Source of the DNA: Ascaphus truei | Lineage: Eukaryota > Chordata > Amphibia > Anura > Ascaphidae | Assembly (NCBI GenBank): GCA_036426205.1 | Contig: CM071573.1 | Location: forward strand, 70,718,382 to 70,782,381 | Direction: 5' to 3' | DNA: 64,000 nucleotides | In this document: in pieces, positions 12,386 through 25,500 of the stretch | How positions within the stretch are numbered: position 1 is the stretch's first letter | How the letters are laid out: the number at the start of each line of letters is the position of its first letter | The notes under the pieces: model-generated | What the model was told of the DNA's origin: nothing | Database searches by the model: none | The model's input: only the letters and a program-made list of their open reading frames with translations | Made by a program: the position numbers and the translations under genes

Positions 12386-12677
12386 GGCGGCGTTTATAGT
12401 GGGCGCACGCGTGCAACGGAGCACGAAAAGACAATGTGTTTTCAAAAACCTGCCGCGCGGTCGTTCTGCATCGGTCGCACACACTATAAGCGGCCTCAGA
12501 GAGGTCTGTTGTTCTCGCGCCATCGTGCCCACTATAATTGCGGCTATGACGTCATGGATCTGGTTCGTCCTCATTGGGCGAACTGCTCACGTGACGCGCC
12601 CTTGAGCGGCTAAATCAAATTGGATTTCTCGCCAAGCAGCTAAGCGCCGTGTGCACTCGCTCAGTCTGGACGAGCCC
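12386..12677. repeat. GC-rich MITE-like repeat with shared core
   Basis: Begins ggcggcgtttatagt after TTA and carries the shared core in reverse (12547-12597). The right end next to 12681 is unclear. Confidence 0.5.
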
Positions 12678-12680
12678 TTA

Positions 12681-12844
12681 GGCCGCGCTTATAGTGCCGG
12701 CGACGCAACGTTGTGGCAAAACAAATGTATTGCTGCTGTCGCGTGCGCTTATAGTAGAAGCGGCACGACGGCTTGGTCGCGATCGCTGGAAGTCAATTTG
12801 ATTTTTCCAGCGACCGCAGCGTGACGCGCACTATATGCGCAGCC
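12681..12844. mobile_element. Harbinger-like MITE with TTA target duplication
   Basis: Left end ggccgcgcttatagtgc; right end gcactatatgcgcagcc is its near complement. Both sides carry TTA (12678-12680, 12845-12847). The superfamily is inferred from the 3-bp TWA duplication. Confidence 0.7.
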
Positions 12845-12924
12845 TTAGACATTTTAGTAAGTGAAAAGTTAGCCCATCATGCACCCTGGCCATCAGAAAC
12901 ACAATAAACTCCATTCTATTACAG

Positions 12925-13063
12925 GGGTGGTCAACTCCAGTCCTCAAGACCACTGGCCCCCTCCCCCTCCTCCGAACTGGTCAGGTTTTCAGGAAATCCC
13001 TGCTTCAGCACAGGTGATGCAGTCGAACTGAGCCACCTGTGCTGAAGCAGGGATATCCTGAAA
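12925..13063. mobile_element. hAT-like MITE, 'caccaacaggtcaggtttt' family, truncated copy
   Basis: aggggtggtcaactccagtc at the left and an inner palindrome of ccctgcttcagcacaggtg with cacctgtgctgaagcaggg; the right end is missing. Confidence 0.75.
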
Positions 13064-13329
13064 AGAGCCTTGTATACATTTGCCTTGATCTCTTAGATGC
13101 TGCTAACTTTGATGTCACTTTTTAGTTATTAGAGATTGATATGTTCTCTTAACATGACGGAATTATGACCACTTTGCCCTCGTTCCTGCATTCGACTTCG
13201 TAGTGTGTGATTTTTAAAAGATGAACTATGTGTATGTATAGCATGATTAAGAGATAAAGCAAAATGCGATTTAGGCGTTTTCAGGTGCTTGTTGTTCTCA
13301 GTGACCCCTATCTGTGCCCTTATCAAACA

Positions 13330-13513
13330 TGGCCGCTGCAGACTTCCGGCGCCCTCCCCGCACACCCCGCCCGGGGTCACGCGGTATTGCTGAATCAGGG
13401 TCAGCTGACTCTCGCGGCTGTGGGCGTGGCCGGTGCAGTGTGTGTGTTATTAGCTGCGGAAGAGCGGGCAGCCGGGCCAGTCACGTGATTTCAGCACTGC
13501 AGACACCGCCGCC
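13330..13513 (+). promoter_or_regulatory. PSAP: PSAP promoter / 5' UTR region, CpG-rich
   Basis: This stretch and the start of intron 1 are rich in C, G and CpG, unlike the AT-rich surroundings. It holds a GC/KLF-like box GGGCGTGGC at 13422-13430, an E-box CAGCTG near 13402 and a palindromic CACGTG E-box near 13482. There is no clear TATA box close to the ATG, which fits a housekeeping CpG promoter. The transcription start is not visible, so the border between promoter and 5' UTR is inferred. Confidence 0.7.
13480..13489 (+). promoter_or_regulatory. CLEAR-like element (putative TFEB/MiT-family site)
   Basis: GTCACGTGAT matches the lysosomal CLEAR consensus GTCACGTGAC at 9 of 10 positions and sits 25 bp before the PSAP ATG. 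Established: CLEAR motifs cluster near the transcription starts of lysosomal genes, PSAP among the TFEB network, and bind TFEB/TFE3/MITF. Binding here is inferred. Confidence 0.6.
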
Positions 13514-13553
13514 ATGAAGTGTCTCTTCGTCGTCTCTTGTGTACTGGCTGCGG
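13514..13553 (+). CDS. PSAP: PSAP coding exon 1: signal peptide
   Basis: Encodes [13 protein letters not shown] plus the first base of a split codon: a short hydrophobic signal peptide core. The donor is gtgag at 13554. It is followed by the longest PSAP intron (5.2 kb). Confidence 0.95.
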
Positions 13554-16500
13554 GTGAGAACCGGGGGTGGGTCTAAGTCTCAGGGGGAAGCTGCCGCTGT
13601 GTGGCGGGGCCACCGTGTCCCGCAGCGGCTCCCGCAGTTATAACCAGTCACCCCTGACCCCACGGGAGGAGCCGCCGCGGGTACTGTGAGGGGGGGGGGG
13701 GAGATATGTTATCAGGGGCGCAGTCACTTACACCGTATCTCCCCTCTTATTCACACCGTATCTCCCCTCTTATTCACACCGTATCTCCCCTCTTATTCAC
13801 ACCGTATCTCCCCTCTTATTCACACCGTATCTCCCCTCTTCTTCACACCGTATCTCCCCTCTTATTCACACCGTATCTCCCCTCTTATTCACACTGTATC
13901 TCCCCTCTTAATCAGACGGGCCTGGGCTACTTGTGTAAGGCACAGATGGTCGTGTTCTTTCCCAGGGCTGGCTGTTGGGTCTTGTTGTTGCACACGGGTT
14001 GTTCTCCTGGGGCAGCTGTTAGGAGTGTCGGGCACTTCGCGCGTGTTCACATGTTGGCCCCTGAGGGTACATGCACAGTGGGGGGTAATTGGCTGCTTTG
14101 GGGCACAAAGGGATTCTTTGCTGGGCCTAGAATAATAGTTGCATAATCACACTGCACAACCGCACACAGATTCGTCAGTTTGTTACAGCTTCTCCTGGTT
14201 ACTTTTACTTCCAAGGAAACGGGTCCGGTGTGTTGTACAACAATAGCTTCACTGTGTGTGTCTAGGTGGAGAGCTTGCTTGCACAGGGGTTTTTTCTTCT
14301 TTCTTTGCAGTATATTTGTTATGAGGTTATAACAATGCCCAGGACATGCTTGAGAGCGAACTCTGTGTATTACTTCCTGGCAAAACATTTTATAAAATAA
14401 GTATACGGTTACTGCAAAAGTTAAACTACGATCTGCAGTGATATAGTTTTTATGCCGCATTCTTTGGTCAGTGATTAGGAACGCCATTGTTAATGTTTTA
14501 TAACTCTGTATATGTGCATCCCTGGTTGCGTTTAATATGGGTTGGTCCTGTTTTTTTTTTTTTTTTGAGGCTTGAGCATTACAGCAGTGTTATTTCTCAA
14601 CAGGGTGCCTTTGTTATGATCACATGATCCATGTGCTCATACAGTATTAATAACCCAATGATTGATACTATGATTCAACAAATTCCATTGCTAATATTGG
14701 TGGCCAAATCAGGAATGTGCTTGGCCCTTCTACATTTTGCAAAGGGTGCTACTCTGCAGTTTTTGGTAGCAAAATGTTTGAGTGCAATTTAAACAGTGAT
14801 TGCAATACAGCAAGGCCCCGCTTCTCGGCGATTCACCGGTACCATGTCTGCGCAGAGCGGGTCGGTCCAGGGTCGCGCATGCGCAGAATGGTTTTTTTTT
14901 TTTTTTTTTGCAGATGTTGCGCATGCGGAGAATGTGTAGTTGATCTGAAAGAGAAACCACTAATCAAGGTAGTTATCCACATCACCCAGCGTGAAATGGA
15001 TTCTTAAATTGAAACTGAGGGGAAATTCCCACTTCACTTAGGACAAGGAAGCTTTTTATAAAAAATAAGCTTGATTTTAAATGGCGTCGCCATGTCGTTT
15101 AATCTAATTGCTTTTCCCCCCTGCGAGCCATAGAGCGCTGTTGTGGTGATTCTAGGGCAGTGAGGAAATGCTTACAATACTGATGTTTTAAAATACAAAC
15201 TAGTGAAATACTTGTAACATGATTACAATTCTAATTTAAAAAAAAAAGTTATTGAGGCCTAGTGTTGGTGGAGGAAGTAAGTGATCATGAAATAAGGCAA
15301 CAAAACAGCATGTAGTCTTGGTCTCCGATGGCTATTCACATTGCAAGCCATTTGTTTGGCGGTAGCCTCTGATATATTTGAATAAACCACAATGTTAATT
15401 CAGACTTAAATTGTACATTTTGACACCAAATTTTACATTAATTTTGCCTATCCCAAGTGTTGGACGCTGGATCCTGCCGCTAACCTATTTTTCAGGGGGA
15501 AAAAATCTTGCATATAAAAATACATATCTAATTAAGAGACTGCATAGCTGTTATTACATGATTTATGCTACTAAAGACATGGATTGCACCTATGGCGTGA
15601 TGCAGCAGAATGAATCGAAGAGTATAATGAATTAAAGACATTAACGAATATTTAAAAAAAAAAAATACTTCTGCTTCCCCTTTTGTAAACGGTTGAAAAA
15701 CAAGATTTTAACACTTATTGTAACCTAGTCAGAACTACAGAGCTTGTCTGTTCGGCTTCTAAATGTTGTGATTAGTTGCTTACAATAATAGATATCTGTG
15801 CTCATTACTTTTTGTTGGCCTTCTGCCAAGCACACTGGCCTCTCCTGTATGTCTGCTTTCAGGGAGTACAGGGAATATCTGCATATTGGGTGCATTGGGC
15901 CCCATGCTCATCTCAAAGTATCGGTCTGTGTCTCAGTGGCCTACTTTACACATTTTTCCTTCTAAAGGCTGGGTCATAGGGACTTCAGCCGTGCGGAGGT
16001 GCGCAAAGGCTGAGGGAAAGCCTGGTGCTCTCCCTGGCATTAGTCCGTGCGCTGTCCAGGGGCAGGCCAGTGACGTCACAGAGCTGGTTCGCCCTCATTG
16101 GGCAGACCGCTCACGTGACCGGCCCTCCGCTTCCTTCAGCGCGCAAATTTAAATCTGACTGTCTCCTCCGCACGCCTGCGGAAGCATGCACGAGCCACTG
16201 CTAAAGCCACTCATTGCGGCTGCACTGGTATGCGTGAGAGCGGGTAAGCGCTGACCATGCCCTCGGCCTAAGGCCTCGTCCAGGGTGAAGGTAAGCGCGC
16301 TCATGCAACACGCGATCAAACACCTGATCGCAATGAGACTGTCGGTGTGCTTGAGCGCTCAGCTGCTTGCAGAGACAAATGCATTTGATTCTGGTGCGTC
16401 ATGTGAGCGGCTCGCCCAATGAGGGCAACCCAGCTCTGTGCCGTCACGACCCAGGAAGGGGGCCGCAGCTCAAAGTTTGCGCACCGTTGGATTGAAAATT

Positions 16501-19500
16501 GACTGACTGAAAATTGAACCCAGAACTTTTCCCTTGGGGTGAGATTTAAACCAGGTGACTTAGCTAGTAACTGTCTGAAATTTGATCTAATTTAGCCTTC
16601 CTACTTGTGCATGAAGACACGAAGTGCTGAGCTTGGGAGTGAAGACATGCTAGCTTGGCACCCTCTTGTTACTTCTGGGTCTTAACACTGAATGTTTGTA
16701 CATTATATGATGAATTGTGCATAATTTATTCCATGTCGGCAGTGTTGGAGTACTGGATAATCGGCTGAAGTTACTATTCAGCAGTTCCGAACTATATCAG
16801 CCATAAACACACTGGGTTTATGTAGTACAAACATTCTGTTGTAAACAAAGCACTCAGATCTGATATCATTTCTCTTCTGTTTGCTTATTCCTGTTGGTTT
16901 GCCCAGATTAGTCCTTGTATAAGCCAGTGTCCTTTCTACTCTAACATGCAAAAAACATGATGGGCTCTTGGCCTGCACACTGCTGGTTTACAAGGTGTGG
17001 TCCCCCTCGGCATTTGTCACAGATACAATCAAGTGAAATTGAACAGCAATGGTAAAAAAGGTACTTTTAAAAACCTTTGAATATATATTTGTTCTCTATA
17101 CTTTTTTTCTTTTATCTCCATTACATACTGTATCGTAATCTGGTGTTCGTGTACTTTTTTTTTTTTTCATAGATGGGTCCTGCACTTTTAAAGGCTCCAT
17201 CTAACGACACATGACTTTGCAAAAAAAAAGCATGTAACATTTGTAATGTTAACAAACATTTAAGTTTTACTAAAACTACTGGGTGAATTCAGCTTCTTTT
17301 ATTGCCAGCTTAAATAGTTTGCGTTCTATTCTAATTTGAATGCCCAAGTAGCACTTAATATTTTTCAGGGATCATCACACTTGGATCACAAAATGTGGAA
17401 GCCGTTTGCAAATGGGTTGGACCCTTAAATTGAGAAGATGAACCCTATGGCCTGTTTGACCATGTTCACCCCCTTCCTTGTTGGCACTGGACAGGAAATG
17501 GGGCAGCTAATGACTGGAAGTGGGGGGGGGGTCATATCCCAGAACCTATTGTGACATCACACAATAAGATGGCTTTGTTGCGTTTCAATCCTTGGAAAAA
17601 AGTCTGTCCTGGGCAATTAACCTTTAGTACAGTACTGATTACCAATATTTAGGCTCTTTACTAATCCATGGTTCAAAATATGACCGCACACTGCACAGCG
17701 GCCTTCTGGTGGAAGGTGAGGTCTTATGATATAGCTCCGTTTATTAAATGCTTTAAACTGATAGCAAGTGTTAATTTAAATCAACCATGTTTATACTGGG
17801 GTTTATTTTGCTGCTGATAGACTAAAGTGTCATTTGCAGTGAATTACACTATGCGAATACTGTATGTAGTAATTTCCTGGGTGTTTTTTTCGGTAACACC
17901 GGAGTAAGTCGTCACCTTACACTCATGGCGTATCCAGATATACCAGAATTGCTAGATGGACTCCATAAAGCGGTTCCTCAAACGGTCAGAACAAAACGAC
18001 AGTCTTCACTTTAATATTTAGTCATGACTTCTAATTTGCAGAGTTTACACAGGAATCCTGTGACGTGTGCCTATAAATCCTTACCAGGCGCACCAGTGCT
18101 CAGGAGGGGGTTTCCACATATACTGCGTATTTTTTAAGCCTCGTGTGCTGTAGTATTCCTATATGCCTGCTTGCCTTTACTCCAGGGATTCTCAACCCCC
18201 TCGGGGTGCTTTGCCAGGTCCGATAGGAATTCCCTATTCAGATGCAAATTATTTTTTGTTCAGTTAAGCATGCAATATGCATCCAGTCTGTAGCTGTTGG
18301 CAAACTTCCTTCTAGATATCCCTGCTTCAGCACAGGGGACTCAGTCAAAGATTGATTAAGCCACTTGTGCTGAAGCAGGGATATTCTGAACCAGACTTGT
18401 TGGTGACCCTTGGACTGGAGTTGGCCACTCCTGATCTATAGATTGCCAGTAGGAAGAGTCTTGACTGCCAGATCGTGCCTGACACTGTTTTGTGCCGACC
18501 AGGCGGTTAACCTTGTCCAATGGTGCAGATTACTGCTTGAAAGATTTTGACTTCATTATTATTATTATTATTTTTTTTTAACAGTGAAACAAAACTTGTC
18601 TGCATACAAACTGATTTCACACTTATTTGCCAAACCGATAATGCTGGAGAACAATAAAGATGACTGGAATTACATCATTCAAAAACACACGTATATGTGT
18701 ATATAATATATAATTTTGGAGCGGGTGATTAATGAAATTTTGTATTTCAGTTGCAGCAACTCCCCTGTTTGGAGTAGAGCAGTGTGCCAACGGCCCGCGC
18801 TCCTGGTGTGAGAATGTCCGCACTGCATCTCAGTGTAGAGCTGTTAAACACTGCCAGCAAACAGTCTGGAACAAGCCCACAGTGGTATGTTTTCTCTAAC
18901 AGTCACGCTCGCTTCATGAAAGTAGAATTTTAACAGATCAATTTTTTATTTTTAAACACTCTTATAAATTGATCAAAAGAACCTCCATCTGAGGTATTAG
19001 GACGTTTCTGCCAAACCAGGTGAGGTGAATAACTTTGCATTGGAAATCAATGTTTTAGTTGGGGATTCTGTCCTTGAGAGGTCGCACAAGTCCTGAGCTT
19101 GTTAAAAGTATACATTTTTATTTGTAATGATGTCGCTTGTTTTCTACTCAACTAGTATTAAATAATAAAAAGCCACCTTGTGCTGACTAACGAGGGCCCC
19201 CGTGTCCTCGGCAAAACCTGTGCAACCGGTTTTGGTAAAATTTGTGAGGATTTTCTCCGGTGTGTGCTAAAACTATTTTGGGGCAAATTCTTTGTTAAAT
19301 GGGACACCCTTTCCGTGTGACTTCACTGACTCCGATGCGGTTTGTTTTATAATGTATGTAGAAATCGATGCCATGTGACTTGTGCAAGGAGGTGGTAACT
19401 GTGGTGGGGAATTTCCTGAAAGACAACACGACTGAGGTATGTCCTATGATACTTCTATCACGTGCTATACCTAGAGGGATAAACAGATACGGGCTGTGTA

Positions 19501-22500
19501 AACTATTTTCCGTGCAGCATCACATGCACCACTACCCCATGGCTGGTAGAATGGTGTATTGTGTTCAGTGGGGATATATAAAGGTTACTATATATTTTCA
19601 TTTGTTTTGCAGAGTTGCTTAAGGTGTTTTATTATTTTCTTTATTTGGCAGGGTGAAATCCAAGCTTACTTGAATAAGGTGTGTGAATTCATCCCTGACC
19701 CTGGCATGTCCTCTACATGCAAACAAATGCTGACTGAATACTTCCCACTTGTCTTCAACATCCTAAAAGAAGAGCTGGTAAGCAGACGGCCTCCCGACTC
19801 TTAATGATGGATGACAGGCCGTTTATGTATGTGTGTACATATATATACATTTGGACCACTGACATGGCATTTTCCTCTTACGTTTGGACATAGATGTAGC
19901 TAAGGTTACTGTACCTGCTGGCCCATTGTGGTGGAATATTGTGTTCTATTGAGCATTTGCTGCCATTGAAGCCTATGGAAAACCTGATATGGGTGCAATA
20001 AACTTTACCTATGTATACAGTCACAATGACCTGGTGAGGTCCTATATACCAGCGGTGCGCAAAGTGGGGGGTGCGACCCCCAGGGGGGGTGGGAGATTGT
20101 GCTGGGGGGGCGCGGGCAGTTGTAGAGGCCCCGTGCTCTTCCCCCAGGCATTTAAATTAAATGCCGGGGGATCGCGTGAGGCCCCTGCAACTGTTTACTT
20201 ACCGGGATTCAGCTGTCTGTGTTGCGGACCATGTGACCTGACGTCACACGCCCACGCAGCGTTATCTGACGCGGATGAAGGTAGGCAGGGGGGTGCAAGA
20301 GCCGGGGGCAGACGGGGCGCAGCACAAAGTTTGTGCTCCCCTGCTATATACGATAATCTATCACTTTAAGTAACCTGAACCATTTCCTCTTGCCATTTGA
20401 AAGCTACCTGTGACAAATCTGCAGTTTTCTAGGATGGATAAGTGTTCGACCTTTTATATTATACCAGGATAAGACAAACTTTCCTATAATTCAGTGGTAT
20501 GCTTCTGAAATGTTATGTATCTAACCACCATGTAAATTGTTTTTTTTGTTAGAGCAATCCGGGCGTAGTATGCTCTGCCCTTGGTGTGTGCACATCTCTT
20601 CAACGGCATCTGGCTATGCTGAAGCAGAAGCCTGTGACTAATGAGATACCAGATATAGACCTTTCCAAACTGGTTTCTCCCTTTCTCACCAAAGTTCCTC
20701 GACTTCTCTATCCCGAGGACCAGAACCCTCAGGAGCCTAAGGTAATGACCAGTCATGGGATCTACCTGGGTAGTAATGAATCCCAGAGGAGTTAAAGCAT
20801 TGGAATGTCTGGGATAAACACTAATGCTAAGGGTTACGTGGGTTGGGAGACTTCAGTGTCTTTGCACTACTTGCAAAATCAGTTATTTTTTTAATCATAG
20901 ATTACCTTGTTGCTTTTCAGAACTTGGCTTAAATACCATATTCAGGAACTCTTTACAAAATGTATGTTTGTGGGAAAAAAAACGAGAGCAGCCATCTTTA
21001 TTTGCTCCATCCCTCCCATTTGGTGAATTTGCCTCTGCTACTTCCTGCTTTTTTAAAATTGGGCCGCCATATGGGAAGGCGCTACCGATGGTGGTGTGGC
21101 TTCCTAATGGCCAGTGGAAGCTGTGAGATTTGGTTGCAATTTTTTTTCTCCTGGAGGGAGTTTTAAAAACTAATCTTGTGTAAGAACAGGGCGATTGCTA
21201 CTTTAAACACACAAAGCAATCCTAGACATTTGCTGGCACCCAACTACATTGTGTATTGGTCCTAAGGTTGCCTCCATACAGTAATCTTGTTGCTGACCCA
21301 TTTTGCAGCTTAGGGGTTAAAGTTGGGCTGTTCTAAACGGAATGCTTTCTCTTTCCCCTTCTCTCCCCCCTCTCCCCCCCCCCCCCCCCCCCAGAACGGG
21401 GATGTCTGCAAAGACTGCGTTGTGCTAATCACTGATCTACAGGACTCCATTCGAAGCAATTCTTCCTTCTCCAAGAAAATGGTGGATCAAGCCTTGAAGG
21501 AGTGTGACCAACTTGGTGGTGGCCTCTCTGACATGGTACTTCTATTTTATATTCAACATCTAACCTTATGGCAGGGCTATTGAATGAGATTGTTTCTTTT
21601 CAGCCCAAAATGTATCAGTACTTCACAAATTGGTACGAAGAAGCAAAGGGCACTTTCATATGTACCGCATAGTAGATGCCGTGCAGTTCCATCAAACGCT
21701 TATTTTGTGGTTTTTAAACTATTACAGCTGATCGGTATGTTTGTTTTTGGTGACTTAGTATTTTATGCAATTTATCCAAGAAGGTTACTCGTCCATAGTT
21801 TCTGTAAAGTAGAGGTTAATACAAGTATGCTGTCTGGCTTTCTCCTAAACACATTTGAAAAATATGTGATAAAATGATGATCTTTGCGTTCAGTTGCATG
21901 TGAAGCCCTTATGGTCCTACTTAAGCTGCCTAGTTTTCTAAAATCGCTCTACTTTCAGAGCCTCCAGTATGTGAACTGTTAGTATAAGTGCTGTTTACCA
22001 GTTTCTGTAGCTGTACGTATAAAATGTCTAACGAAGGGCATAGTGGGTAATCTGTTGAAACTTTTTTTGTTTTAGTGCAAGACCTATGTAAACGAATATG
22101 CTGATATTGTCATCCAAATGCTACTGCAAATGGTAAGTCCACAAGCACATTGTCTTTTTTTTAATTCTCTGTACAACCATTGGCGCCCTGTGTATCTGTC
22201 CCAAACTGGGCCGCTGTTCATCCTATTGCTGTGATTCCATAAATAAGTTCTAGCACGACCTTAAAGCATAATATTTGATCTCATGAACCTTCATATGCTT
22301 TGTACAGATTTTCTGTTGAAGCAATAACTATCCTAATTCTATAGCCGAATGCTTGTTTTTAATGAGAATTTTAACTAAAAATCAGAATCCTTATAGGTGT
22401 AAAAGCACTTCATGTTTGCATGAACAATAACCTGAACAAAATTACCACTGGTAGACATCAAATCTAGTTCTGTAGATTGACGAGTGACATTCTGCTCATC

Positions 22501-25500
22501 ACATTTGATTTGAACACCTTTTGGGCTTAATTTTTTTTTTTTTTTTATCTTCAAATCTGTTTTCCTGGAATCAATCTTAACTTGTGTTATTTCCATCTTT
22601 CTGTGTGTTTTTTCCTTTTTTAACCCCACCAAATCCATTTTCCTTTTTTCTTTGATCATCAGGATCAGGTATGTGAAGCTCAGCAGTGTTGCTTTTCTGT
22701 GTATGACCATCCACCCTCCTAACTTCCCCTCCTCCGTACAGCTTTTTGATGTAATACAGCTTACAGGACTGCATTTAACTTTACAGAACCAAAAACACAT
22801 TTTCAAACCGGGTGCTTCTGGACTCGACCCCTTTTGGTAGTGGTCCTTTCAGCACTTGGTTCCTTTAAACCAACCACACAAGTTGTGATTAGTGGTTACA
22901 TTTAATAACAATTAGTCTGGATCATACAAGTCTGGCATTTCAAACTGACTAAAGAAAGTGTGATGTAACTGGCACACTGGTTGATGCATAACGCATGTAA
23001 CCTTAAAACTGCACTTAGTTCAGTGTGTTTGGGAACTTGCCTGCCTGTCAAAAAGCTTTATAATGGAGGTTGTCCACTGTTCACAACCCTGCACTGCTGT
23101 GAGTAACACTATATCACATGGCACTGTTATGGTAACACTGCAACTCTAATCCTCGATACTAGTGCTGATACTGTCCCCTGCTTATCGGCTGCTTTCTTGA
23201 GTTATGCATCACCTATTGTTATCCCACCTTTTGTCTTTGTTATTGCTAAACCTTTATCCTGTAACTGTTTCAGTTCTCGTTTTCTGTGGCATAATTTTGA
23301 AAGTATGCTTTACATACTTGTCTGTAGTCCATTTTCCCCATAACATGCCTTTGCCAGACTTGTCATTTCTGGAATTATGTAGAACTTGTAAAAATGTAAA
23401 AAAAAATTTTTAGTTATTTTTTGTGCGCATGAGCTGAGCACAGCCCTATTGGGGGGAACAGACAATGGTGTAGGAATGAGCAAAAGCTCGATCTAACTAC
23501 CGTTGATTTTTTAATTTAATTGGTTTAAACCAGGTGTATGGGGGTGTTAAGATTTAGATATCATTATTTCAGAAACCTGATCAGCTGTGTACCATGGCCG
23601 GATTATGTGAGCAGACCAAGTCTGCACCTCTGGTGATTACACCAGCTAAAAGCCTCATTCCTGCAGTGAAACTGGAACCCGCTATTAAAGTAAGTCTTAC
23701 TTTACCCTACTTAAGTGGGAATACCCTGCTTTAAGGGCTTAAAATGGGCTTTTGTGACACCGCAAGTAACCTCTGTGCCAAAGACAGTTGTAACTTTTGG
23801 GGGAGAAACTTATAATAGCCATGTTTGTGTACCTGTAGTACATATTGAAAATAAGCAGATGTAATGTGAAACTAAAAGCATTTGGTTCTATGTTTAGATG
23901 ACCGAAGCGTCTTCCATTAATGCAAATCCACTTTGTGAAGTCTGCCAGCTGGTGATACAGGAAGTTGAAACCCTTTTGGATAACAACCGGACAAGGGTAA
24001 TGGAGGGGGATGGGGGGGAATATGTGCGGACCTGCAAATGTATCATTTTAGTTTTTGGGATGATTGTGCCATGAACTGTAAGTCCCCATATCATTTAATG
24101 TGGTGTGCAGGGGTGAGTATTCTCTACCTCTTCACCAACAAAGGTGTCAAAGCATTGCAATACTGACAGCATGGCCAATACAACTATATAGGTCATTTTT
24201 TCTGGAAAGTTATATTTAAGGAATTTCCTTTTGCTAAAGCGGTAGTAATGCAATAAATACCTTTTCAGGCTTGGTGTAAAATACTGAAGTTTGGAACTTC
24301 CAGGGAGTACCGTATTTAGGTCACTGAGATTTGATGGATAGTGCCAATTTGTCTTCCCATGGCACCACAAGCTACTCCTGTATTAGGGACTTCTGCCCAA
24401 GTCTGATTCCCCAGGTATTAAAACAGAGCAAGAGCTACAGACAGAATGATTGGTTGGGACTTCGGACGTCTTTCCATAGTGTATTGAAGACTACGTAATT
24501 TCTGCTTCCTGTAGTTTTAACTGAACAATCACTTTTTTTTATTTTGCAGGAGAACATATTACAAGCTTTGGAGAGAGTCTGCGACATTGTCCCCAAAAAA
24601 TACTGCCAGCGATGCAAGGATTTCATAGAAGACTATGGGAACTCAATCATTGAGTTACTAGAGCAAGAAGCTAGTCCACGTATAATATGCAGTGCTTTAG
24701 GATTGTGCAGCATCAACCAGCGGCAACAGATTGGTAAGAACGGTGATGGATCAAATTCTAATCCTGTTGGCCTGAGTTGATCTTTGCTGCTTTTATATAC
24801 TCCAGTGTTAAAAAAAATTTTTTAAACACCTGTGAACACTAATAAATACAGAGTCTTCACTAGCATATTGGATAAACTTCAATGATTACTTGCAAGTGTG
24901 CCCGACTAATTTTTGTAAGACTGGGGTTTCTCGTTTGAGAAACACCTTATAGTTCCCTCACTTGTATATTTTAAGTTCACTTTTTTTTTCCCCCGCTAAA
25001 TATGTTGCTGCCAATGGTCTAAAGTGCTTCCTGAAAGGGTAGGAAACAACATTTGAGTACATTCTTTGAAATAATCTGCAGGAAAATCTTTGTAAGAAAC
25101 AAACCATGAGCGGGTCATGGTGTTCAAAAGCTTGTAAAAGGAATGTGTTTTTTTATTTTTATTTTTCCTAGGTCATTCATGACCGTGCACACTTTGTATT
25201 AAAGAAGCATTACAAGTTTAATTTTTTTGTTTTTTTTACTTACAGGATGGAACTGTTCATTTCGGCTCCGGGGGCACCTTACTGCCAGAGATACGTGCCT
25301 CTATCTATGCAGCCAAGGAACAGTGCCTAACGAAATGGTGATGTTTAACTGTCCCCTTCACGCAGACCAATAGGAAGACGTGGCATCCGATGCAGCTTGC
25401 AATTGGCCTGCGTGACCGGTACCTTTTTTTAAACTCCGATACTGGCACCGCCTATGGAGGCATCTCTGGAGGCTAGGGATCCCCAGAGCTGAAATTAACA

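Noticed and set aside
13686..14146. Two overlapping frames of 146-149 codons with repeated HTVSPL/SYSHRIS units
   Set aside because: Translation of the 23-bp minisatellite in PSAP intron 1.
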